Shown one piece after another: positions 17,340 to 25,411 of a stretch of 64,000 nucleotides of DNA. A program made the translations under genes and the position numbers. The notes below the pieces were generated by a model, which searched no databases, was not told the DNA's origin, and saw only the letters and a list, made by a program, of their open reading frames with translations. The number at the start of each line of letters is the position of its first letter. Position 1 is the stretch's first letter. This stretch comes from Oscillospiraceae bacterium (GTDB taxonomy: Bacteria > Bacillota > Clostridia > Oscillospirales > Oscillospiraceae): NCBI GenBank assembly GCA_009784725.1, contig WQXS01000003.1, forward strand, positions 1 to 64,000. Reading direction: 5' to 3'.

Positions 17340-18575
17340 ATGAAAATCGTTGATGTAATATGTGCGCCCGGGAAAACAGGTTTTTTCTTCGATGACCAGC
17401 GTGCGGTAAAAAGCGGTGCCGAACCTGACGGGGCATCATATAAAGGTTTACCCGTTACGGAGGGTTTCACGGCAATACGGCAGGCAGGTGAATCCATATC
17501 GGTAATGCTATGCCTCGAGGACGGGCAAATCGCATTCGGGGACTGCGCAGCAGTGCAATACTCCGCCGCAGGCGGGCGTGACCCGTTATTTCTCGCAGAT
17601 AATTTTATACCGATAATTAATAATCACGTAAAACCTATGCTTGCCGGTAAAAAGATAACAACCTTCCGTGAAATGGAATCCGAGCTTGAATCGGTGAAAA
17701 TAAACGGAAAGCAACTTCACACGGCAATCCGCTACGGCGTAAGCCAGGCAATTCTGGACGCTGTTGCAAAATCCCGGCACAAGCTGATGTGTGAAGTCAT
17801 TGCAGATGAGTACGGAACAACAATCACCGATAAGATGATTCCGATTTTTACTCAAAGCGGCGATAACAGGTTTGACAACGCCGACAAAATGATTATCAAA
17901 GGAGCAGACGTACTTCCGCACGGTTTGATAAATCATGCCGGAACAAAACTCGGCGAAGCAGGCGAGCTGCTTGAAAAATACATAAAATGGCTTACGGAAC
18001 GTGTAACTGCACTACGTCCCGCTTCCGACTACAACCCCGTACTGCAGATTGATGTTTACGGTACAATAGCAGCAGTTTTCGGCTTAAACACAACAGAGAT
18101 GATAAGCTATATTAAAAAGCTCGAAGCAGCTGCAAAACCATATAAGCTGCGAATCGAAGGACCTGTGGATATGGAGGACCGCGAAAAACAAATGCTTGCA
18201 CTGCAAGAGCTTGTTTGCCTTGTTGATAAAAACGGGATAAATGTGGAAATTGTCGCCGATGAATGGTGTAATACACTTGAGGATATAAAATATTTTGCCG
18301 ACAACAAAGCAGGGCATATGGTTCAGATAAAAACACCCGACCTTGGCGGAATTGGCAATACGGTCGAAGCAGTGCTGTACTGCAAGGAGCGGGGAATCGG
18401 CGCATATCAGGGCGGCACATGCAACGAAACAGACCGCTCGGCACAGGTTTGCGTCCATATCGCAATGGCAACCTGCCCCGACCAAATCCTCGCAAAACCC
18501 GGCATGGGTGTAGATGAAGGCTACATGGTCGTATACAACGAAATGCAACGCATACTAGCCCTACGCAAAAAATGA
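17340..18575 (+). CDS. mal: Methylaspartate ammonia-lyase
   Basis: A 411-residue enolase-superfamily enzyme that converts threo-3-methylaspartate to mesaconate and ammonia, a step of glutamate fermentation through the methylaspartate pathway. All residues known from the Clostridium tetanomorphum enzyme are present at the same numbers: the metal ligands Asp238, Glu273 and Asp307, His194 and the catalytic Lys331 (in VQIKTPDLGG). The C-terminal GAYQGGTCNETDRSA segment also matches. AAGGGG lies 5 bases before the ATG. Glutamate mutase, the enzyme expected before it, is not in this window, so the gene stands apart from its pathway partners. Confidence 0.96.
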   Translation: MKIVDVICAPGKTGFFFDDQRAVKSGAEPDGASYKGLPVTEGFTAIRQAGESISVMLCLEDGQIAFGDCAAVQYSAAGGRDPLFLADNFIPIINNHVKPMLAGKKITTFREMESELESVKINGKQLHTAIRYGVSQAILDAVAKSRHKLMCEVIADEYGTTITDKMIPIFTQSGDNRFDNADKMIIKGADVLPHGLINHAGTKLGEAGELLEKYIKWLTERVTALRPASDYNPVLQIDVYGTIAAVFGLNTTEMISYIKKLEAAAKPYKLRIEGPVDMEDREKQMLALQELVCLVDKNGINVEIVADEWCNTLEDIKYFADNKAGHMVQIKTPDLGGIGNTVEAVLYCKERGIGAYQGGTCNETDRSAQVCVHIAMATCPDQILAKPGMGVDEGYMVVYNEMQRILALRKK

Positions 18576-18622
18576 GACACAAGGAGACACAAGAACCGTC
18601 CCTCTGTCTGCCTCTGTCTGGT
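18574..18622 (+). repeat. GACAC-type dispersed repeat after mal
   Basis: Just after the mal stop, GAGACACAAG occurs twice in tandem and is followed by AACCGTCCCTCTGTCTGC and a second CTCTGTCTG. The ACAAG-AACCGTCCCT core is the same as in the inverted repeat at 57801-57873. It is a degenerate member of that family. Confidence 0.55.
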
Positions 18623-18656
18623 AAATTTACGCATATAAAAAAGCATTACATTACTA

Positions 18657-18685
18657 TTTACATAAACTGATAAATAATGTATTAT
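18657..18685 (+). promoter_or_regulatory. Sigma-A-type promoter of the sugar ABC operon
   Basis: TTTACA (18657-18662) and TATTAT (18680-18685) are separated by 17 bases, about 65 bases before the binding-protein gene. Confidence 0.5.
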
Positions 18686-18749
18686 TTTCAAGAAGAAGAG
18701 TGGAAACCAACCGCAGCTTAATCAGCAAGAATGTAGAAGGAGAGCAAAA

Positions 18750-20003
18750 ATGAAGAAAATAGTTATGCTTATAGTATTAATATTAATTTTTACCGTTGTT
18801 TTTGCAACGGCATGTGACTCCTCAAAGGAACGCACAGAGGTGGAGTTCTGGTATCTCTGGGGAGGGGAAGAAGCAGAAATTGTAGAAAATCTCATAGAAA
18901 GATTTAACGAAAGCCAAAATGAATATACTGTTGTCGGCTCATCTATTCCCGATGTGCAGCGGATTCTGGTTTCCATTTCCGCAGGTGACGGACCCGATAT
19001 AGCCGGTAATTTCAGTGAAAACGTAGCGTCTTATTCCGACATGGGCATGATAGCACCGCTTGATGCTCATATGGAAAAAGACGGCTTTACTTTTGACGAC
19101 TTTGCACCGGGAATCATAAATGCAGTTAAATATAACGGGCAGACAATGGCACTTCCGATAAATCTCACGACATTTATGATGTATGTCAATGTCGACCTGC
19201 TCGAAGCAGCGGGTGTTGCCGTTCCGAAAACAACAGAGGAAATGCTCGATGTTGCAATCAAAACAACCTCCGTTGGCGCCGACGGTTCTATAGAAGTGCT
19301 CGGATACCCCGATTTTCCGAATGTATATTTCCTCGATAACATGACCTTTGCCATGGGAGGAAACTTCACCGACGCAGCAGGGAACTACACCCCGGATAAT
19401 CCCGGGACAATTGCAGCGCTCACAAACTTTGCCGCATACAGGCAGGAGTTCGGTGTTGACCCGATTCTTGCATTTACATCCTCGGCAAGATACATGGACC
19501 CGCAAGCAGACCCGTTTATGACGGGGCATCAGGCGCTGCGTATCGACGGCCCGTGGTACAGTGTCGCTTTAAACGAGCAGACAGATATAAACTATGTTGC
19601 AATTCCGCTTCCGTATCCGGCAGCAAACCCGGAGTTTGAAAAAGGCGGCAAGGTTAACTCGTCAATTTTCTTCATTCCGAGCAACGCAAGAAATGAAGAC
19701 GGAGCATGGGCATTTTTGAACTGGCTCCATCAGGTGCCTCAAATGGTTGAGTTCTGTGCAGGTATGGGAAATATCCCGTCACGTATTTCCGCATGGAGTG
19801 ACCCTGCATTTGCAAATGCGGTTGACTTCGCCGAGTATACGGCATATCTCGGCAGCCCGAATTTAAGACCGATGCCCGTAACCCCGACCATGACTGACTT
19901 TACAAAGATACTCGCTGACTTTGCCGAGTATGCAATGACACTTCAAATGTCACCCGAGGATGCTATGAAAGCTGCTGCGGCCGAAGCGGCAAACATCAGA
20001 TAG
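18750..20003 (+). CDS. Extracellular solute-binding protein, family 1 lipoprotein
   Basis: A 417-residue binding protein of a carbohydrate-type ABC importer. The N-terminus is a lipoprotein signal (Lys-Lys, hydrophobic stretch, ATAC with Cys22). The mature part opens with VEFWYLWGGEEAEIVENLIERFN, the usual start of family 1 sugar-binding proteins, and contains the periplasmic-binding fold. AGAAGGAGAG is the ribosome binding site. Two permease genes follow after a terminator-like hairpin. No ATPase gene is nearby, so a shared MsmK/MalK-type ATPase elsewhere is expected. The sugar cannot be named; the GH95 enzyme 5 kb downstream hints at fucose-containing glycans. Confidence 0.9.
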   Translation: MKKIVMLIVLILIFTVVFATACDSSKERTEVEFWYLWGGEEAEIVENLIERFNESQNEYTVVGSSIPDVQRILVSISAGDGPDIAGNFSENVASYSDMGMIAPLDAHMEKDGFTFDDFAPGIINAVKYNGQTMALPINLTTFMMYVNVDLLEAAGVAVPKTTEEMLDVAIKTTSVGADGSIEVLGYPDFPNVYFLDNMTFAMGGNFTDAAGNYTPDNPGTIAALTNFAAYRQEFGVDPILAFTSSARYMDPQADPFMTGHQALRIDGPWYSVALNEQTDINYVAIPLPYPAANPEFEKGGKVNSSIFFIPSNARNEDGAWAFLNWLHQVPQMVEFCAGMGNIPSRISAWSDPAFANAVDFAEYTAYLGSPNLRPMPVTPTMTDFTKILADFAEYAMTLQMSPEDAMKAAAAEAANIR

Positions 20004-20019
20004 TATAATTACGGACAAG

Positions 20020-20050
20020 AACCTTGGGGGACTTTTCCTCCAAGGTTTTT
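20020..20050 (+). terminator. Attenuating hairpin between binding protein and permeases
   Basis: AACCTTGG (20020-20027) pairs with CCAAGGTT (20040-20047), extended inward by four more pairs, one of them G-U, with a 4-base loop and a TTTTT tail. It probably ends most transcripts after the binding protein, which is needed in excess over the permeases. Confidence 0.75.
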
Positions 20051-20066
20051 AAAACGGAGTATGCCT

Positions 20067-20984
20067 GTGAATAATACACGCAAAAGAAATTTCATAACGG
20101 GCCTGCTGTTTGCAGCACCCTGGATAATAGGTTTTATACTGCTGCAGCTGTATCCGATGGCTTCATCGTTTTATTACAGCTTTACCCGGTTTAATATAAT
20201 GCAGAGCCCTGTATTTATAGGACTTGACAATTATACCGACCTGCTCAGTGACAGGCTTTTTATTATCGCCGTTCAAAACACTCTGTATATGCTGCTTATA
20301 ACAATGCCGCTTACACTGGCATGTGCGCTAGGGATATCCTTATTATTAAACATTAATAAAATCAAAGGCATGTCAATTTACAGGACAATTTTTTATGTAC
20401 CTACGGTTGTGCCGCCTGTTGCGTTATCTGTTTTATGGTTCTTTATTTTAAATCCCAGAGTCGGATTTATTAACGCAATACTCGGATTTTTGGGACTTCC
20501 GCAGCCGAACTGGCTGAGCGACCCCGCATTTACCAAGCCGTCACTGATTCTTATCGCCTTGTGGACGATGGGGAACGTCATTGTCATTTATCTCGCTTCG
20601 CTCAAGGAGATTCCAAGTACACAAATGGAAGCGGCAAGGGTAGACGGAGCAGGAAGTCTTGCAATGCTGCGCAATATAATCCTGCCCTGGATTTCACCGG
20701 CAATATTATATACACTTGTCGTAAATACGATATTTTATCTGCAATACTTTACGCAGGCATATGTCATAACCTCGGCCTCGGGCAATATAAACGACCCGTC
20801 ACATTTCGGCGGCCCGATGAACTCGCTCAATTTCTATGCGACTTATTTATATCACACAGCCTTTGTATCATTTCGGATGGGCAGCGCATCGGCAATGGCG
20901 GTAATACTGCTGTTTGCAGGCGGGATAATGACATTCGTCCTGTTTAAGACCTCACGTAAATGGGTCCACTACGGAGGCGAATGA
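20067..20984 (+). CDS. Sugar ABC transporter permease, MalF/UgpA type
   Basis: An inner-membrane permease of about 305 residues with six predicted membrane segments; the EAA loop, which touches the ATPase, reads EAARVDGAGSLAMLRNIILP. The GTG at 20067 is 7 bases from GGAG and is preferred over the ATG at 20061, which is 1 base away. It sits between the binding protein and the second permease, which starts one base after its stop. Confidence 0.9.
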   Translation: MNNTRKRNFITGLLFAAPWIIGFILLQLYPMASSFYYSFTRFNIMQSPVFIGLDNYTDLLSDRLFIIAVQNTLYMLLITMPLTLACALGISLLLNINKIKGMSIYRTIFYVPTVVPPVALSVLWFFILNPRVGFINAILGFLGLPQPNWLSDPAFTKPSLILIALWTMGNVIVIYLASLKEIPSTQMEAARVDGAGSLAMLRNIILPWISPAILYTLVVNTIFYLQYFTQAYVITSASGNINDPSHFGGPMNSLNFYATYLYHTAFVSFRMGSASAMAVILLFAGGIMTFVLFKTSRKWVHYGGE

Positions 20985-20985
20985 T

Positions 20986-21816
20986 ATGAAGAAAATAAGG
21001 ATTTCAAACATAATACCGCAAATTGCTTTATTATTACTTGGGTTGTTATTTATTGCTCCGTTTGTTTTTATGCTTTCAACCTCGTTTAAGCTTCCGTCCG
21101 AAATTTTCGAAATGCCGCCGCGCCTGATACCAAGGGTTTTTACACTGGAAAATTACGCACAGGCATTTATGACAATACCCTTTTTCCGCTACACGCTTAA
21201 CACATTTCTCATTACCTTTGCAAATGTTGCAGGACAATTGATTATCGCTCCGATGATTGCATATTCGCTTTCGCTCATCGACTGGTCGGGCAAAAAAATC
21301 ATATTCCCGCTTGTTCTTGTAGGAATGATGATTCCGCAGCAGGTAACAATGATTCCGCTGTATATGACATTTTTCCGCCTCGGTTTGACAGGTTCGTTCT
21401 GGCCGCTGATAATTCCCGCATTTCTCGGAATACCCTCACTTTATATTTTCCTGCTCAGACAGTTTTTTATGGGCTTCCCGAAATCGCTTATACATGCCGC
21501 AAAGGTTGACGGAGCCTCTGAAATAAGAATATTTTACGGAATTGTTTTACCGCTTTGCAAGCCTGCACTCGTTGCCGTATCAATCTTTACATTTTTATAT
21601 ACATGGACGGATTTTCTGAATCCACTTTTGTATCTGAGCAGAAGTGAAATGTACACATTATCGATTGGTTTACAGGCATTTGTAAGAGAACGTTATGTTG
21701 AATGGGGACCGCTGATGGCAGCATCGTTTTTATTCACATTACCGGTAATAATATTATTTTTTGCGGCGCAAAGGCAGTTTGTAGAAGGTATAACATTGTC
21801 GGGAGTAAAAAGTTAA
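20986..21816 (+). CDS. Sugar ABC transporter permease, MalG/UgpE type
   Basis: A 276-residue second permease with six membrane segments and the EAA loop KVDGASEIRIFYGIVLPLCKP. It pairs with the permease before it to form the channel. GGAGGCGA precedes the ATG. The DUF4127 gene follows after 12 bases. Confidence 0.9.
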   Translation: MKKIRISNIIPQIALLLLGLLFIAPFVFMLSTSFKLPSEIFEMPPRLIPRVFTLENYAQAFMTIPFFRYTLNTFLITFANVAGQLIIAPMIAYSLSLIDWSGKKIIFPLVLVGMMIPQQVTMIPLYMTFFRLGLTGSFWPLIIPAFLGIPSLYIFLLRQFFMGFPKSLIHAAKVDGASEIRIFYGIVLPLCKPALVAVSIFTFLYTWTDFLNPLLYLSRSEMYTLSIGLQAFVRERYVEWGPLMAASFLFTLPVIILFFAAQRQFVEGITLSGVKS

Positions 21817-21828
21817 AGGGAGAAAAAT

Positions 21829-23352
21829 ATGACAAGGGTAATATATATTCCGCTGGATGAAAGACATTGCAACTTAATTCTGCCGGGGCAGATCGGAGCA
21901 ACGGCAGGGCTTGAAGTTATTACACCCGGTGCGGATATTATCGGGCAGTATAAAATGCGGGGCAATGCCGATGTGGTGTGGAGCTGGCTAATCGATAATG
22001 CTCCAAGGTGCAAATATGCTGTTATTTCGCTGGACATGCTTGTATACGGCGGGCTTGTCCGTTCACGCAAGCATAGTATGACAACGGAGGAATGTTCAGA
22101 ACGGCTGAAAAGAATCAAAAGGCTTCGGGAATCCAATCCCGATCTGGTAATTATTGCATACATGCTGATAATGCGTACATCGAACATGAATAATAACAGC
22201 GAGGACCCCGATTACTGGCTTGATTACGGCAAAAAAATGTGGAGCCTGTCATATCTTTCCGATAAAAAGTCCCGTACATTCCTGCACGACCTTGAAGAAA
22301 AACAGTTAAAATCTCTTGAGAAAGCAATACCTCAGGAACACATCGATGATTATACCGGGCGGCGTAAAAATAATCTTGAGATTAATCTTCAAGCCTTGGA
22401 AATGCTTAAAAACGGATATATCGACGAGCTTGTAATTCCGAAGGATGACAACTCGGAATACGGATATTCGACAAAAGACAATGAAGCAATCCTCGCCGAG
22501 GTTTCGCGTCTCGGCATTGCGCATAAGGTCATGATATACCCCGGCACCGATGAAGTCGGTAGTGTTCTTATGGCAAGGATATTAAACCGTGTAAACGATA
22601 AGAAACCCCGTGTTTTTGTCTGTTACTCGTCAACGCTCGGACCGCAGATAATTGCAAAATACGAAGACAGACCGATTAACGAAAGCGTAAAATGTCAGAT
22701 TATTTCATCGGGCTGCATAACAGTTGACAGCAGCGTTGATGCCGATATTATCCTGATGGTTAATTCACCCGGGACCGAAATGATTGAAGCGGCCGAACAA
22801 AGCTCATCCGACCAGACTTACAGCAATTACAGAAACCTGCGCGAATTTATCGAGCGGCTCAAATTTTATATCGACCATGGGAGCCGCTGCATTATTGCGG
22901 ATATTGCCTACTGCAACGGTGCTGACAATGAGCTTATGGATTTGCTTGTTTCCGAAAATCTGCTTGATAAAATTCATGGTTACGGCGGATGGAATACAAC
23001 CTCAAATACATTGGGCGTCGTTATAAGTCAGGGTGTTGCATCCTGTAATCTCGGGCTGATGTCAATTCGCAGCAATAATGAGCTCTATAAAATCCATATG
23101 TATAAAACCATTGAGGACTGGGCATTTCAGGCAAATGTTCTAAAAAATATAGTAACCGATTTAGCAAAGAACAAAAAAATCGACAACTACAACCTCGATG
23201 AACACATTGGAAGTATATCGGAACGTATAAGCACAGAGGTGAATGAATTCATCGGCAATGAGCTTACAACACTCGGAAGCATAAAGGTCGGCGATGTCCG
23301 GCTGCCGTGGGGCAGAACCTTCGATATCGACTACGACCTGATAATAGGATGA
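21829..23352 (+). CDS. DUF4127 family protein
   Basis: A 507-residue cytoplasmic protein of the DUF4127 family, whose function is unknown. Recognisable parts are the opening RVIYIPLDERHCNLILPGQ, SLDMLVYGGLVRSR, and IPKDDNSEYGYSTKDNEA with GTDEVGSVLMAR. The acidic, His and Asn residues in these blocks suggest a hydrolase-like active site, but this is inference. Members often lie beside carbohydrate ABC importers, as here, so a role in processing the imported sugar is plausible. AAAGGGAGA precedes the ATG. Confidence 0.8.
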   Translation: MTRVIYIPLDERHCNLILPGQIGATAGLEVITPGADIIGQYKMRGNADVVWSWLIDNAPRCKYAVISLDMLVYGGLVRSRKHSMTTEECSERLKRIKRLRESNPDLVIIAYMLIMRTSNMNNNSEDPDYWLDYGKKMWSLSYLSDKKSRTFLHDLEEKQLKSLEKAIPQEHIDDYTGRRKNNLEINLQALEMLKNGYIDELVIPKDDNSEYGYSTKDNEAILAEVSRLGIAHKVMIYPGTDEVGSVLMARILNRVNDKKPRVFVCYSSTLGPQIIAKYEDRPINESVKCQIISSGCITVDSSVDADIILMVNSPGTEMIEAAEQSSSDQTYSNYRNLREFIERLKFYIDHGSRCIIADIAYCNGADNELMDLLVSENLLDKIHGYGGWNTTSNTLGVVISQGVASCNLGLMSIRSNNELYKIHMYKTIEDWAFQANVLKNIVTDLAKNKKIDNYNLDEHIGSISERISTEVNEFIGNELTTLGSIKVGDVRLPWGRTFDIDYDLIIG

Positions 23353-23377
23353 GACAGGGGTTGACCCCGTGTCATAA
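23351..23377 (+). repeat. Short palindrome after the DUF4127 gene
   Basis: GACAGGGGT and ACCCCGTGTC face each other around a TG centre, forming an imperfect palindrome of the GACAC type also seen near 18574, 45109 and 57801. It overlaps the stop of the DUF4127 gene and precedes nadE. Confidence 0.5.
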
Positions 23378-23385
23378 GGAGAGAT

Positions 23386-24114
23386 ATGAGAGATTATAAG
23401 CAGGAAACAGAGAAGCGTGTTGATTTTATCCGTAAGCAGCTCGAGGAATCGGGCGCAACAGGTATTGTTTTCGGCAACAGCGGCGGCAAGGACGCAGCAC
23501 TTGTCGGGATTTTATGTAAAAAAGCATGTGGCAATACTGTCGGTGTAATAATGCCCTGTTCTTCCAAGTGTAACTACGGCGATGATATGACTGATGCACT
23601 TATGATTGCGGGCTTGTTTCGAATTGAAAAACGGATGGTTGATCTGACCAAAACCTCCGATATGCTCAAAAAAGCTCTCAAGGAAGCCGTTGATATATCA
23701 AAAACCGCCGAACCGAACATTGCGCCGCGCCTTCGTATGTCAACACTTTATGCAATAGCGGCAAGCGAAAACAGGCTTGTTGCGGGAACAAGCAATAAGA
23801 GCGAACGCCACATGGGGTACTTTACAAAATGGGGTGACAGTGCATTTGACTTTAACCCGATTGCAGACCTCACGGTAACGGAGGTTTATCAGTTTCTGAC
23901 ATATCTTGACGTCCCGAAACGCATAATCACAAAAGCCCCCTCGGCAGGTCTATATGACGGGCAAACCGATGAAGGCGAAATGGGAGTTACCTATAAAGCA
24001 ATCGACGAATACCTGAGCAGCGGCGTATGCGCTCCCGAGGATATGGAAATCATCTCGAACTACCACAGGGTAAGCGAACACAAACGCACACCGCCGAAGG
24101 TATACGGGGAATAA
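23386..24114 (+). CDS. nadE: NAD+ synthase, ammonia-dependent
   Basis: A 242-residue enzyme that amidates nicotinate adenine dinucleotide to NAD. The PP-loop ATP site is SGGKDAA, and AGTSNKSERHMGYFTKWGD followed by KAPSAGLYDGQTDEGEMG are family signatures. It lacks the N-terminal glutaminase domain, so free ammonia is the nitrogen source, which suits an amino acid fermenter. AAGGAGAG precedes the ATG. It ends 2 bases before obg. The other NAD synthesis genes in the window, nadB and nadC, are 36 kb away. Confidence 0.93.
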   Translation: MRDYKQETEKRVDFIRKQLEESGATGIVFGNSGGKDAALVGILCKKACGNTVGVIMPCSSKCNYGDDMTDALMIAGLFRIEKRMVDLTKTSDMLKKALKEAVDISKTAEPNIAPRLRMSTLYAIAASENRLVAGTSNKSERHMGYFTKWGDSAFDFNPIADLTVTEVYQFLTYLDVPKRIITKAPSAGLYDGQTDEGEMGVTYKAIDEYLSSGVCAPEDMEIISNYHRVSEHKRTPPKVYGE

Positions 24115-24116
24115 GT

Positions 24117-25388
24117 ATGTTTGTTGATAAGGCAACGATAACGGTTAAGGCCGGTAAAGGCGGCAACGGAGCGGTGTCGTTTCACCGTGAAAAGTATGTT
24201 TCTGCAGGCGGTCCCGATGGCGGTGACGGCGGCAGGGGCGGCAGCATTGTCTTAAACGTTGATACAAACATGTCGACGCTGATGGATTTTCGTTACAAGA
24301 GGAAATATGCAGCAGGCAACGGTGCTGACGGAATGAGTAACAACAAGTCGGGCAAGGACGGAAAAGACCTTGTTATAAGGGTTCCGAAAGGAACTGTTGT
24401 GCGTGAAAAGGACAGCAATGCGGTTATTGTCGATATGTCCGAAACGACATCGTTTAAGCTTGCAAAAGGCGGAAACGGCGGCTGGGGTAACAGGCATTTT
24501 GCAACACCGACAAGGCAGGCACCCAGATTTGCAAAAGCAGGACTTCACGGGCAGGAGCTTGAAATCGAGCTTGAACTCAAACTGCTTGCCGATGTCGGGC
24601 TTATAGGTTATCCGAATGTCGGAAAATCCACACTGCTCTCGGTGGTTTCAAAAGCGAATCCAAAGATTGCCGATTATCATTTTACGACACTTTTTCCGAA
24701 CCTCGGGGTCGTTTATTTCGGTGAAGGACATTCGTTTATTCTTGCAGATATTCCGGGCATCATCGAGGGTGCATCGGACGGAGCAGGGCTTGGGCACGAG
24801 TTTCTGCGCCACATTGACCGCTGCCGCTTGATTTTACATGTTGTTGACATTTCCGGCTCGGAAGGACGTGACCCGGTTGAGGATTTCAAAACCATAAATA
24901 ATGAGCTGCAGAGCTACAGTCCGGAGCTTGCAAAACGTCCTCAACTGGTTGTTGCGAATAAAACCGACATTGCACAGGACGAAGAGCTGACCGGGCGGTT
25001 TGAAGAATATATAAAAGACAGCGGGTATGAGCTCTTTAAAATATCAGCTGCTTCAAATACCGGTATAAAAGAACTGGTAAATGCAGCAGCGGCAAAGCTT
25101 AGTGCTCTGCCGCCGATTATGGTATATGAACCCGAGTATGTTCCAAAACAAAAAATGCAGGGAACACCCGAGGACCTTATAATAGAAAACTTCGATGATG
25201 TCTGGACAATTGAAGGCGAGTGGATAGAAAGACTGATGGGAAATGTAAACTTCTCCGACCACGAATCCCGAATGTACTTCAACCGTGTCCTTCACAACGC
25301 CGGCATCTACAAACGCCTCGAATCCCTCGGCATCAAAGACGGCGACACAATAAGTATATACAATATGGAATTTGATTATAACGAGTAG
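24117..25388 (+). CDS. obg: GTPase Obg/CgtA
   Basis: A 423-residue ribosome-associated GTPase. In order: the glycine-rich Obg domain (residues 1 to about 157, e.g. GGPDGGDGGRGG), the G domain with G1 GYPNVGKST, G3 DIPGI and G4 NKTD, and the C-terminal OCT domain (from about residue 350, ending SIYNMEFDYNE). The start at 24117 is given by homology and by GGGGA just upstream. It acts in 50S assembly and in the stress response. Confidence 0.96.
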   Translation: MFVDKATITVKAGKGGNGAVSFHREKYVSAGGPDGGDGGRGGSIVLNVDTNMSTLMDFRYKRKYAAGNGADGMSNNKSGKDGKDLVIRVPKGTVVREKDSNAVIVDMSETTSFKLAKGGNGGWGNRHFATPTRQAPRFAKAGLHGQELEIELELKLLADVGLIGYPNVGKSTLLSVVSKANPKIADYHFTTLFPNLGVVYFGEGHSFILADIPGIIEGASDGAGLGHEFLRHIDRCRLILHVVDISGSEGRDPVEDFKTINNELQSYSPELAKRPQLVVANKTDIAQDEELTGRFEEYIKDSGYELFKISAASNTGIKELVNAAAAKLSALPPIMVYEPEYVPKQKMQGTPEDLIIENFDDVWTIEGEWIERLMGNVNFSDHESRMYFNRVLHNAGIYKRLESLGIKDGDTISIYNMEFDYNE

Positions 25389-25411
25389 GTGAACAAAAGG
25401 TGTGAACATCT